Shown: piece after piece, positions 1-6,933 of the stretch
Layout: each line of letters starts with the position of its first letter
Position numbering within the stretch: the first letter of the stretch is position 1
NCBI GenBank assembly: GCA_024278565.1
Contig: JAJRSY010000253.1
Location: 1 to 14,217, forward strand
DNA: 14,217 nt
Source of the DNA: Bacteroidota bacterium
GTDB taxonomy: Bacteria > Bacteroidota > Bacteroidia > Flavobacteriales > Flavobacteriaceae
Direction of reading: 5' to 3'
Made by a program: the position numbers and the translations under genes
The notes under the pieces: model-generated
Told to the model about the DNA's origin: nothing
Seen by the model: only the letters and a program-made list of their open reading frames with translations
Databases searched by the model: none

Positions 1-129
1 AACTGGTTCATGGTGCTGGAACGCATAAAGAACGACGGCCAACGGCTCAAGGCCTTCGCATATTATGCCTTCGCCGGACAGTCCGCCTGGGAAATATGGA
101 GAACGGGCTCTAATTCAGTCATATTATAG
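1..129 (+). CDS. C-terminal fragment of an unrecognised protein (5' end outside window)
   Basis: Frame 1 is open from the first base to a TAG at 127-129, giving 42 residues that end in SNSVILL. The stretch is rich in aromatic and basic residues (AFAYYAFAGQ, WEIWRTG) and has no motif I can assign. 27 of its 42 codons end in G or C, clearly more than in the AT-rich genes downstream. That favours real coding over chance but also makes it look different from its neighbours. Frame 3 is also open over most of the stretch, so the frame choice is likely rather than certain. No function is proposed. Confidence 0.5.
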   Translation, partial: NWFMVLERIKNDGQRLKAFAYYAFAGQSAWEIWRTGSNSVIL

Positions 130-167
130 AATATAGCGAAAACAAAGAATAAATATGAACACAAAAC

Positions 168-305
168 GTCTTCGCGAGGGCAGCAAAGCAATCTGCTGAT
201 TTACAATATGAGACCATCTGCTTGCTCTCCCTTTGGCAAGCAGGCTTCGCAGCCTTGTTTTTAGAACAAAAGTTGAACTTTATAAGTGCCGTTCCTCGCA
301 AAGAC
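168..305. repeat. Intergenic element bounded by imperfect inverted repeats
   Basis: The left end GTCTTCGCGAGGG (168-180) and the reverse complement of the right end at 293-305 (GTCTTTGCGAGGA) match at 11 of 13 positions, so the 138-bp stretch has inverted termini. Inside is a hairpin with an 8-bp perfect stem, CTGCTTGC (218-225) and GCAAGCAG (236-243), around a 10-nt loop. The left end continues into GCAAAGCAATCTGC, which resembles the GAGG..CGAAGCAATCT type of dispersed repeat I remember from many bacterial genomes; that link is from memory. A 67-codon minus-strand reading frame across it is probably not a gene. Confidence 0.45.
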
Positions 306-399
306 ATTTTCGCCCTACGCACAATATTTACTAGGAAATTTTAACATTATTGAGTTTTTTTTAATACATTGTGCTTCGAACACTAAATGAATATAAACA

Positions 400-1308
400 A
401 TGACAAAAACAACAACAAACCTGTTGCTGATTCTCATCACCATTCTGGCAGGGACCTATTTTTACATAACATGCTGCAGTTCATGCGGCGCAACTGTAAA
501 AGAGGAGCCTGTTAAAGAAGCGGTGGTGCCGGTAACACCTGAAGCTACGTCATACCCGTTCGCTTTTAGCGATGGTGAATATGCGTACAATGAAAACGAC
601 AATTACAATTTCAATGTGTCGTCATCATCGATTCTAATGCCCCTGTCACAAAAAGTGACCGATGGTATTACTAGTTTAAAGGTCTTTTTGGCTGAAAATG
701 CGGGCAAGGCCATCAATATTACCGGATATTACAAGAACGATGAAACAAACGATTCTGCCTTTCCGAACTTAGGTCTGGCCCGTGCCAATGCGGTCAAGAA
801 CCATTTGGTCGAAAACGGTATTTCATCTACTCAGATAAATACCTTTGGTAAATTAATGGGTGAAATGGTAGTAAAAGACAACGTTTACCTAGGCCCTGTT
901 GAGTACAATCTTGCAGGTGAGGCAGCAGATGCCAAAGATGAACTAAAGGCACTGTACGACAAAATAACAGCCAACCCCTTGGTACTGTATTTCGAAACCA
1001 ATCAGGCCTCTATAAACCTATCGGCAGAGCAACGACAAAAGGTTGCCGATATTTCTAGGTATCTAGATAAGGTAGAAGGTGCTACTTGTAGTGTTATTGG
1101 TCATACCGACAATGTTGGCCGACGTGGACCCAACATACGATTAGGACAGGGAAGGGCCGATTTTGGCAAAGCATATTTGGTAAAGAACGGTATTGCGGCA
1201 GCAAAAATAGCTGCAACCTCAAAAGGTCCTGATGTTCCAACAGAAAGTAATGCTACTGAAGCAGGCAGATCAAAGAATAGAAGAACAGTTGTCACATTAA
1301 ACAAATAA
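400..1308 (+). CDS. OmpA-family peptidoglycan-binding membrane protein
   Basis: A 302-residue protein with an N-terminal hydrophobic segment at about 7-24 followed by CCSSC (25-29). The segment is either an inner-membrane anchor or part of a poor lipoprotein signal; I favour an anchor with the rest in the periplasm. The C-terminal domain (about 193-302) is a clear OmpA-like domain: LYFETNQASI near 196-205, GHTDNVG at 234-240 with the conserved Asp237, an N..L...RA helix at 245-253, and the terminal basic motif AGRSKNRR (288-295). In this family the conserved Asp and Arg bind diaminopimelate in peptidoglycan. Residues about 73-150 look like a second, degenerate OmpA-like module (ITGYYKND, GLARANAVKNHL) lacking the HTD motif. 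The next gene begins 24 nt downstream, so the two are probably co-transcribed. The fold is secure; membrane location is inferred. Confidence 0.9.
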   Translation: MTKTTTNLLLILITILAGTYFYITCCSSCGATVKEEPVKEAVVPVTPEATSYPFAFSDGEYAYNENDNYNFNVSSSSILMPLSQKVTDGITSLKVFLAENAGKAINITGYYKNDETNDSAFPNLGLARANAVKNHLVENGISSTQINTFGKLMGEMVVKDNVYLGPVEYNLAGEAADAKDELKALYDKITANPLVLYFETNQASINLSAEQRQKVADISRYLDKVEGATCSVIGHTDNVGRRGPNIRLGQGRADFGKAYLVKNGIAAAKIAATSKGPDVPTESNATEAGRSKNRRTVVTLNK

Positions 1309-1332
1309 ATTAACAATAAAAAATAATTAAAT

Positions 1333-1851
1333 ATGGATTTTTCAAATATTTGGTGCTGGTTGATTCCCGCACTAGTTGGTATCATTTCAGGAATTTTGGG
1401 TTACCTCATCGGTAAAGGCTCAAGTACGACCATTGACAATTCGGCCGACCTAAAATTGTGGAAGGACAAGAACACGAAACTACAAGCCGATCTTGATTCC
1501 TGTACCAATAAACTGTCAGCCAAAGCAGCTGCACCAGTTGTAACTGCCATTCCGTTTGATGCTAATGCTGCCAAGGCCGCCTTTGGCAAGGTCATTAAAC
1601 AAGATGACCTAAAAGTGGTTGAGGGCATCGGCCCCAAAATAGAGGAAATGTTCCATAAATCTGGAATAAAAACCTGGAAAGAACTTTCTGAGATTGCCGT
1701 TGCAAAATGTCAACAGATTCTTGATGGTGGTGGTGAGCGCTATAAGGTTCATGACCCAGCTTCATGGCCCATGCAATCAAAAATGTGCTACGAGAACAAG
1801 TGGAGCGAACTTTTCAAATGGCAAGAAGAACATGACCACGGAAAACTGTAA
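1333..1851 (+). CDS. Membrane-anchored helix-hairpin-helix protein
   Basis: A 172-residue protein with one transmembrane segment at about 9-27 (IPALVGIISGILGYLIG), a polar, possibly coiled-coil stretch at about 37-64 and an Ala-rich linker. A helix-hairpin-helix module follows at about 91-118 with the hairpin VEGIGPKIE (96-104). Such modules occur in DNA-binding proteins and in the group often labelled predicted 5' DNA nuclease (COG3743-like); there is no nuclease active site here that I can point to. The tail (119-172) is rich in Trp, Lys and Glu. Lysine straight after the membrane segment favours a cytoplasmic C-terminus. It follows the OmpA-family gene by 24 nt and precedes a strong terminator, so the two look like a closed two-gene unit. 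Its role is unknown; a link between the cytoplasm and the cell wall is speculation. Confidence 0.85.
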   Translation: MDFSNIWCWLIPALVGIISGILGYLIGKGSSTTIDNSADLKLWKDKNTKLQADLDSCTNKLSAKAAAPVVTAIPFDANAAKAAFGKVIKQDDLKVVEGIGPKIEEMFHKSGIKTWKELSEIAVAKCQQILDGGGERYKVHDPASWPMQSKMCYENKWSELFKWQEEHDHGKL

Positions 1852-1866
1852 TAGTTTTTCTAAGTT

Positions 1867-1904
1867 AAAAAAAAGCGGTGCACCATTTGGTGCACCGCTT
1901 TTTT
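1867..1904. terminator. Bidirectional intrinsic terminator
   Basis: A perfect 10-bp stem GCGGTGCACC (1875-1884) and GGTGCACCGC (1889-1898) closes an ATTT loop. It is preceded by eight A and followed by six T, so it reads as stem plus U-run on both strands. It lies between the convergent helix-hairpin-helix gene and the metallophosphoesterase gene and should terminate both transcripts. The minus-strand gene's stop codon (1903-1905) lies at the edge of this structure. Confidence 0.93.
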
Positions 1905-2637
1905 AGTTTCTACCTTTTTCATCAGGGTACAAATTACATACGGGGTCACTTTGCCATACTTCTTTTGTATTTACATCCAATACCGATAGTGGTCCTTTAA
2001 AGGCAGCACCTGTATCTACATTCCAAACATTGGCAGCATTTTTTGGTGCCGCTGAACCGGTTTTAGAAACTGGGGTGTGGCCAATATAAATCTCATTGTA
2101 CCTACGCAAACGACTTGGATAGCGATTATCGTTCATAGTCAACTCGAGGCTCAAAGATTGGGCAAGCTCCCAAAGTGTTCTGTCCCAATAAAATGCTTTA
2201 GTATCATACTCATACTCCGCCCCCCTAAGGTTCGTAAAACCCGCATGCAAAAAAAGTCTATTTTTTGAATCAAGGTAATAGTTTTCAAGTTGTCGGTAAA
2301 ACCATATATGTTCTTTTATGGTTTTGGTATCGGTCTTTTGGTAAGAAGCCATGGTCGCACTACCCCCATGTTGAATCCACATCGGATTGTCTTTGCCTTC
2401 AATTAACCAATCAAGGCAAAGCTCATCGTGGTTTCCTCTAACAAAAATACAGTCATGGGTATGTTGAAGTTGCAATAGAAAGTCTACAGTTTCAACTGCC
2501 TGACTCCACCCATCAACATAATCACCCAAAAAAATCAGTTTATCATTTGGGGATGCTTTTGCTCTTGACAGCACTTGTTCAAGTGCTTTTAAGCCTGAAT
2601 GTATATCACCGATTACTAGTGTTCTCTTTATGCTCAT
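1903..2637 (-). CDS. Metallophosphoesterase, serine/threonine phosphatase-like
   Basis: A 244-residue cytoplasmic protein with the full set of calcineurin-like phosphoesterase motifs: GDIHS (10-14), GDYVDGW (38-44), GNHDE (68-72), LHAG (130-133) and GHTPV (186-190). In this family these Asp, Asn and His residues hold two metal ions and hydrolyse phosphoesters. Spacing and length fit the bacterial PPP-type branch (PrpA/ApaH-like), but the usual GDxHG and GDxVDRG have become GDIHS and GDYVDGW, so protein phosphatase activity should not be assumed. The substrate could be a phosphoprotein, a nucleotide or a dinucleotide. It stands alone on the minus strand, divergent from the sugar kinase and convergent with the helix-hairpin-helix gene, and shares that gene's terminator. 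No good promoter match was found upstream of it. Confidence 0.9.
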   Translation of the reverse strand: MSIKRTLVIGDIHSGLKALEQVLSRAKASPNDKLIFLGDYVDGWSQAVETVDFLLQLQHTHDCIFVRGNHDELCLDWLIEGKDNPMWIQHGGSATMASYQKTDTKTIKEHIWFYRQLENYYLDSKNRLFLHAGFTNLRGAEYEYDTKAFYWDRTLWELAQSLSLELTMNDNRYPSRLRRYNEIYIGHTPVSKTGSAAPKNAANVWNVDTGAAFKGPLSVLDVNTKEVWQSDPVCNLYPDEKGRN

Positions 2638-2702
2638 TGTGCAAAAAAATGGTCGTGTTTCCTTTTCATCTTAATTATATTGCTTGATTTTACTTAAAAC
2701 AA

Positions 2703-2717
2703 TTTCAATTTTTGAAA
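2703..2717. promoter_or_regulatory. Short dyad in a divergent intergenic region (possible operator)
   Basis: TTTCAA (2703-2708) and TTGAAA (2712-2717) form a 6-bp perfect dyad around TTT. It lies between the divergent phosphoesterase and kinase genes and is followed by A-tracts of 7 (2734-2740) and 11 (2745-2755), which may bend the DNA. In such AT-rich sequence a dyad of this size can arise by chance. Confidence 0.2.
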
Positions 2718-2780
2718 AGGTAGTGTTTTCATTAAAAAAATCCCAAAAAAAAAAAGATACCTCCCAAATTCTTATAAAAT

Positions 2781-2811
2781 TTTGGCGTAGCCCCTTTTGT
2801 CAGTACCTTGG
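2781..2811 (+). promoter_or_regulatory. Bacteroidetes-type promoter for the sugar kinase gene
   Basis: TTTG (2781-2784) is followed after 19 nt by TACCTTGG (2804-2811). The Bacteroidetes primary sigma consensus is TTTG-N17-20-TAnnTTTG, so the spacing fits and the -7 box has one mismatch. Transcription would start around 2817, leaving a leader of about 17 nt before the ATG at 2834. Confidence 0.5.
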
Positions 2812-2833
2812 GCTCATCAAGTATTGATGTCAA

Positions 2834-3781
2834 ATGAAAAAGGTATTTTGTGTTGGTGAGCTGCTAATCGATTTCGTCGCGGAAAAACAGGGAAGTGACC
2901 TTTCTAAAACCCATGAATTCACCAAAAAAGCAGGAGGAGCTCCTGCCAACGTGGCCTGTGCCATCACTAAAATGGGTGGCGATAGTATATTTGTTGGCTG
3001 TGTGGGCAATGACCCCTTTGGTGTTTATTTGTTGAATATTTTGGAGAAGCATAAAGTGGATATTTCATTGGTGCAGCTTTCAAAAACCTTCACCACCTTG
3101 GCGTTCGTCTCTTTGGCAAAAGATGGGGAACGCGATTTTGTATTTAGTCGGGGAGCCGATAAAGAATTGCTGTACGACCCTAAGATCAAAAAGGATTTTA
3201 AAGGAAATATTCTTCATTTGGGTGCCGCTACCGCTTTTCTTGGAGGTGATTTAGAGAAAGCCTATGGGCGCTATTTCTTCGATGCCCTTACCTATAATAC
3301 TTTTATCAGTTTTGACCCAAACTTTAGGGGTGACCTTTGGTGGGAAGATGTGGCCTTTTTTACTAAAAAATGCAAAATTTTTATAGAAAAATCAGACTTG
3401 TGCAAGTGCAGCATCGAAGAAGCCCAATTATTATCTGGCGAAAAAGACCTGAATAAGGCCTGTGATGTACTTCATGAGGTAGGAGCCAAACTAATTACGG
3501 TTACTTTGGGCAGTGGCGGAACCTTGGTAAGTACACCCAACAAAAAAGAAACCATACCCAGTATTGAAGTAAACCCTATTGACACGACTGGAGCTGGAGA
3601 TGCCTTTGTTGGCTGCCTGTTGCAACAAATTTCAACCTTATCAGATCCGCACGAAATATTGAACGATTTCGAACTCTTGCTAAAAATGGTAGAAAATTCA
3701 AACAGAGCCGGAGCCATTACCACCACAAATTTTGGAGCCATACCTGCACTACCCAACCGAGAAGCTGTTTTTAACTCTTAA
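2834..3781 (+). CDS. PfkB-family carbohydrate kinase, probably fructokinase
   Basis: A 315-residue cytoplasmic protein of the ribokinase/PfkB family, of normal length. Visible marks are the N-terminal strand VFCVGELLIDF (4-14), the first family signature GGAPANVACAITKMGG (34-49), FDPNFR (160-165) and the second signature DTTGAGDAFVG (250-260). Asp256 is the expected catalytic base and the GAGD turn forms the anion hole; the family transfers the ATP gamma-phosphate to a sugar hydroxyl. GGAPANVA and DPN(F/Y/L)R are typical of fructokinases (ScrK-like), but 2-keto-3-deoxygluconate kinases look similar, so the substrate is a best guess. No transporter or glycoside hydrolase gene lies next to it to fix the pathway. 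It converges on the dehydrogenase gene. Confidence 0.88.
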   Translation: MKKVFCVGELLIDFVAEKQGSDLSKTHEFTKKAGGAPANVACAITKMGGDSIFVGCVGNDPFGVYLLNILEKHKVDISLVQLSKTFTTLAFVSLAKDGERDFVFSRGADKELLYDPKIKKDFKGNILHLGAATAFLGGDLEKAYGRYFFDALTYNTFISFDPNFRGDLWWEDVAFFTKKCKIFIEKSDLCKCSIEEAQLLSGEKDLNKACDVLHEVGAKLITVTLGSGGTLVSTPNKKETIPSIEVNPIDTTGAGDAFVGCLLQQISTLSDPHEILNDFELLLKMVENSNRAGAITTTNFGAIPALPNREAVFNS

Positions 3782-3786
3782 CCCGC

Positions 3787-3850
3787 ACCGGTAATCTAAA
3801 TAAAACAGTAGACTATTACCAGAAACCAACAATATACTAATTACCGGTAA
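3787..3850. repeat. Inverted repeats with 25-bp spacing between convergent genes
   Basis: ACCGGTAAT (3787-3795) and ATTACCGGT (3840-3848) are a perfect 9-bp inverted pair. A third copy of the core, ATTACC, lies at 3815-3820, so the hexamer units begin at 3790, 3815 and 3840, exactly 25 bp apart. TTACCGGTAA (3841-3850) is itself a palindrome. No T-run follows on either strand, so this is not a typical terminator. It could be a protein-binding site or an mRNA 3'-end structure. Confidence 0.35.
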
Positions 3851-3860
3851 GAGACAAAAG

Positions 3861-4613
3861 TCAATTCTTTTTGACAATAGTAGATGAAGCCTGTGCGGTG
3901 GGCATAACCACTAAATCCGCAATGTTCACATGATAAGGCCTAGTTACCACAAAACGAATGATGTCTGCTATATCTTCAGGTTTTAAAGCTTGAAACCGCT
4001 CGTATATGCCTTTAGCTCGATCTTCATCTCCTTTAAAACGAACTTTACTGAACTCCGTTTCGACCAAACCCGGGTTTATCGCCCCCACTCGAATGCCGTG
4101 TTCATTCAGATCGATCCGCATACCTTTGTTTATTGCATCGACCGCATGTTTGCTTGCACAATACACATTCCCTTTTGGGTAAACCTCTTTGCCAGCGGTA
4201 GAACCTATATTGATGATATGCCCCGTTTTTTTAGCGACCATTTGTGGAATTATTGCCTTTGAAACATATAAAAGGCCTTTTACATTAATATCCAACATAG
4301 CATCCCAATCATCTAAACTGCCCTTATCTATTGAATCTAAGCCATGCGCATTGCCCGCATTATTAATCAGTATGTCAATGTTGGAAAAATCTTCGGGCAA
4401 TGAACTTATAGCAGTCGATACAGCTTCTCTGTTTCTAACATCAAAGTTTAACGTAAGCACCATGGTTTTGGAACCCAATATCTCTTTAAGTTCATTCAAT
4501 CGCTCTTGCCTTCTTCCGCAAAGTATAAGATGAGCACCATCATCAGCAAAAAGCTCTGCCGTTGCTCTGCCTATACCGCTTGTAGCACCCGTAATCAATA
4601 TTGTTTTACCCAT
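3861..4613 (-). CDS. ydfG: YdfG-like NADP-dependent short-chain dehydrogenase
   Basis: A 250-residue classical short-chain dehydrogenase/reductase. It has the nucleotide-binding TGATSGIG (8-15), NNAG (84-87), and the catalytic residues Asn110, Ser138, Tyr151 and Lys155 (YCASK). The basic GRRQERL (33-39) after the second strand favours NADP(H). Long matches to E. coli YdfG as I remember it support this branch: DVRNREA, NIDILINNAG, GHIINIGSTAG, VRFKGDEDRA and the VNIADLVVMPTAQ tail. YdfG oxidises L-allo-threonine, serine and other 3-hydroxy acids, and a related activity is likely here. It is a single minus-strand gene, divergent from the Bat operon. No convincing promoter was seen upstream. Confidence 0.88.
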   Translation of the reverse strand: MGKTILITGATSGIGRATAELFADDGAHLILCGRRQERLNELKEILGSKTMVLTLNFDVRNREAVSTAISSLPEDFSNIDILINNAGNAHGLDSIDKGSLDDWDAMLDINVKGLLYVSKAIIPQMVAKKTGHIINIGSTAGKEVYPKGNVYCASKHAVDAINKGMRIDLNEHGIRVGAINPGLVETEFSKVRFKGDEDRAKGIYERFQALKPEDIADIIRFVVTRPYHVNIADLVVMPTAQASSTIVKKN

Positions 4614-4930
4614 TGTGATTCAATTTATGAAAGTATACTTATTTAGAGATTTTTTAGATTTTTATCAGCTACTTGTTTGCTTCCCTTAATTCTTTTTTAG
4701 ATTTAAAACCCTTTGTCTCTGGGGAATAAAAAAAATACGTAGATTCGAAAAATACAATAGTTGTCTTGAAAAGAACCTTTGAATTTTACTTATTCCTTAA
4801 AAAACATTGTAAAAACAAGGGCTTAACCCGTTTTTTAACCAATCGTTAACAGCAACTGTATGAATAAATTTTCAATTTTGTATTCCCAATTGAGCCAAAG
4901 TACAAAGTAGCATCAAATTTTTAAAATTAT
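4614..4930. other. 317-bp divergent intergenic region upstream of the Bat operon
   Basis: No coding sequence is seen here. It must hold promoters for the dehydrogenase (minus) and moxR (plus), but no clear TTTG-N19-TAnnTTTG match was found. TAAATTTT at 4865-4872 is a seven-of-eight -7 box without a good -33 partner. A weak hairpin pairs AAAAAC (4811-4816) with GTTTTT (4830-4835) and GGG (4819-4821) with CCC (4827-4829), with a two-base bulge. TTAAC occurs three times at 4823, 4835 and 4846, about one helical turn apart, so a regulator-binding site is possible. Confidence 0.4.
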
Positions 4931-5932
4931 ATGGAAGAAAATACCACAGTTGACATTAGCGCGGTAAATGAGAAAATAGCTAAAGAAAGTGCTTTTATCG
5001 ATTTTTTAATGTTAGAGATGAACAAGGTGATCGTTGGTCAAAAACACATGGTCGAACGATTGCTGATAGGCCTGTTGGGTCAGGGGCATATTTTGCTTGA
5101 AGGTGTGCCAGGTTTAGCGAAGACATTGGCAATAAATACACTTTCAAAAGCGGTAAAGGCTGATTTTAGCCGTATTCAGTTCACGCCTGATCTTTTGCCC
5201 GCCGATGTTGTCGGTACGATGATCTATAACATGAAAATAAATGATTTCTCTATAAAAAAGGGTCCGATTTTCGCCAATTTTGTTCTGGCAGATGAAATAA
5301 ACCGCGCCCCCGCCAAAGTACAATCGGCCCTTTTAGAGGCCATGCAAGAGAAACAAGTGACCATTGGTGATGAGACTTTTATTCTTGACAAGCCGTTTTT
5401 GGTCATGGCAACCCAGAACCCAATTGAGCAAGAAGGTACATACCCTTTGCCAGAAGCGCAAATTGACCGTTTTATGTTGAAGACGGTCATTGATTACCCA
5501 AAAATGAACGAAGAACAGTTGATCATGCGCCAGAATCTAATGGGGGCTTATGAAGAGGTAAAACCAGTCGTTTCCTTAAAAGAGATTTTAAGCGCCCAAC
5601 AAGCGGTGCGTGAAGTTTATATGGATGAAAAAATAGAAAAGTACATTTTAGATATCGTTTTTGCCACACGTTATCCTGAAAAATACAACCTTCCGGATTT
5701 AAAGCCCTTGATTAATTTTGGAGCCTCGCCCCGTGGCAGTATCAATCTGGGCATCGCAGCAAAATGTTACGCCTTTATCAAACGAAGGGGCTATGTAGTG
5801 CCTGAAGATGTAAGGGCGATAGTACATGATGTGTTGAGACATAGAATAGGCCTCACTTACGAAGCAGAGGCCGAAAATATTACTTCAGAGGAAATCATCA
5901 ATAAAATTGTAAACGAAATTGAAGTGCCGTAA
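4931..5932 (+). CDS. MoxR-family AAA+ ATPase, first gene of the Bat operon
   Basis: A 333-residue cytoplasmic AAA+ ATPase of the MoxR family, of normal length. It shows Walker A GVPGLAKT (58-65), Walker B LADE (119-122), sensor 1 in TQNP (161-164), the arginine-finger region EAQIDRF with Arg180, and sensor 2 ASPRGS (265-270). MoxR ATPases are thought to be chaperone-like remodellers of VWA-domain partners, and here three VWA proteins (DUF58 protein, BatA, BatB) follow in the same operon. The N-terminus before the AAA+ core is short (about 30 residues). The ATG has no strong Shine-Dalgarno sequence, which is normal for Bacteroidetes. A 129-nt repeat element separates it from the next gene, while all other junctions of the operon are tight. 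Confidence 0.96.
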   Translation: MEENTTVDISAVNEKIAKESAFIDFLMLEMNKVIVGQKHMVERLLIGLLGQGHILLEGVPGLAKTLAINTLSKAVKADFSRIQFTPDLLPADVVGTMIYNMKINDFSIKKGPIFANFVLADEINRAPAKVQSALLEAMQEKQVTIGDETFILDKPFLVMATQNPIEQEGTYPLPEAQIDRFMLKTVIDYPKMNEEQLIMRQNLMGAYEEVKPVVSLKEILSAQQAVREVYMDEKIEKYILDIVFATRYPEKYNLPDLKPLINFGASPRGSINLGIAAKCYAFIKRRGYVVPEDVRAIVHDVLRHRIGLTYEAEAENITSEEIINKIVNEIEVP

Positions 5933-6061
5933 GGCTCCCTAAATCCCCCTCAAGGGGAACTTTTTCATTCGAGCCATAAAGTCAATACGAAACCATTAAA
6001 TTTGTAATAATATTAAAAAAACGCCATAAACTCCTCCCCTGAGGGGAGGTCGGGTGGGGCC
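5933..6061. repeat. Palindrome-ended repeat element filling the moxR/DUF58 gap
   Basis: The 129-bp gap has related inverted ends. The left end reads GGCTCC..., with a hairpin CCCC-TCAA-GGGG (5946-5957) followed by five T (5961-5965). The right end, read on the other strand, begins GGCCCC and carries the hairpin CCTCCCC (6033-6039) and GGGGAGG (6043-6049); both ends share CCCCTCA(A)GGGG and a nearby (A)GTTT or ACTTT. The middle is AT-rich. The element begins directly after the moxR stop and ends directly before the next ATG. GC-rich stem repeats of this sort (AGGTCGGGTGGGG) are familiar to me from flavobacterial intergenic regions, from memory. It may act as a REP-like or MITE-like element, and its hairpins could alter mRNA stability or cause partial termination. 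Confidence 0.6.
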
Positions 6062-6928
6062 ATGGATACCAAGGAATTACTTAAAAAAGTTCGTAAAATC
6101 GAGATAAAGACACGCCGTCTTTCCGATCATATTTTTGGGGGCGAATACCACTCTACCTTCAAGGGGCGTGGCATGACTTTCAGCGAAGTGAGACAATACC
6201 AGTTTGGTGATGATGTTCGAAATATTGACTGGAACGTTACAGCACGTTATAACGAGCCGTTTATTAAGGTTTTTGAAGAAGAGCGTGAACTTACGATGAT
6301 GTTAATGGCCGATGTGAGCGGATCTGGACTTTTTGGCACCACCAACCAATTTAAAAAAGAGATCATTACCGAAATTTCGGCAACATTGGCATTTTCAGCC
6401 TTGCAGAACAACGACAAAGCGGGCCTTATTTTATTTTCTGATGAAGTAGAACTTTTCATTCCTCCCAAAAAAGGCAAAAGCCATGTGCTGCGAATTATAA
6501 GGGAACTTTTGGAATTCAAGCCTAAAAGCAACAGAACCGATATAGCAGGGGCCTTGAAGTACTTGACCAACGTATTGAAGAAAAAAGCGATTGTTTTTGT
6601 ACTATCCGATTTTATTGCAGAAGACTACGAACGAACAATCAAGATCATTGGCAACAAACATGATGTTACCGGTATTCGGGTATATGACGAACGTGAGGAA
6701 ACGATTCCTAATTTAGGAATGGTACAGATGCAAGATGCCGAAACAGCTGCTGTAAGATTGGTGAACACCCAATCGAAAAGTGTGCGAACCGCTTATTCAA
6801 AATACCACCGTGAACGAGTGGACTATTTTAAGGACACGTTTACAAAAGCGGGCTGTGGGGTTCTAGACTGTAGGGTTGACGAAAGCTATGTGAAAAAACT
6901 ATTGGGCTATTTTAAACGTAGAGGGTAA
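6062..6928 (+). CDS. DUF58 / VWA-like cytoplasmic protein of the Bat operon
   Basis: A 288-residue protein without membrane segments. The DUF58 signature spans about 34-67: KGRGMTFSEVR, YQFGDD and VRNIDW followed by AR. A VWA fold begins near residue 79, with the metal-site motif DVSGS (84-88, DxSxS) intact and LSDF (181-184) as a likely third MIDAS loop. In MoxR operons this protein is the most constant partner of the ATPase and is presumed to be its substrate or adaptor. The start is supported by the conserved-looking N-terminus MDTKELLKKV; the ATG lies one base after a repeat-derived GGGGC. The next gene follows after 5 nt. Its biochemical role is not established for the family. Confidence 0.94.
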   Translation: MDTKELLKKVRKIEIKTRRLSDHIFGGEYHSTFKGRGMTFSEVRQYQFGDDVRNIDWNVTARYNEPFIKVFEEERELTMMLMADVSGSGLFGTTNQFKKEIITEISATLAFSALQNNDKAGLILFSDEVELFIPPKKGKSHVLRIIRELLEFKPKSNRTDIAGALKYLTNVLKKKAIVFVLSDFIAEDYERTIKIIGNKHDVTGIRVYDEREETIPNLGMVQMQDAETAAVRLVNTQSKSVRTAYSKYHRERVDYFKDTFTKAGCGVLDCRVDESYVKKLLGYFKRRG

Positions 6929-6933
6929 TTCAA

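Noticed and set aside
119..322. 67-codon minus-strand reading frame at the left edge
   Set aside because: It lies across an inverted-repeat element, has odd composition and no domain; the open frame is better explained by the repeat.
5944..5965. Left hairpin of the moxR/DUF58 element plus T5 as a full terminator
   Set aside because: The stem is only 4-5 bp and the operon clearly continues, so at most partial termination is possible.
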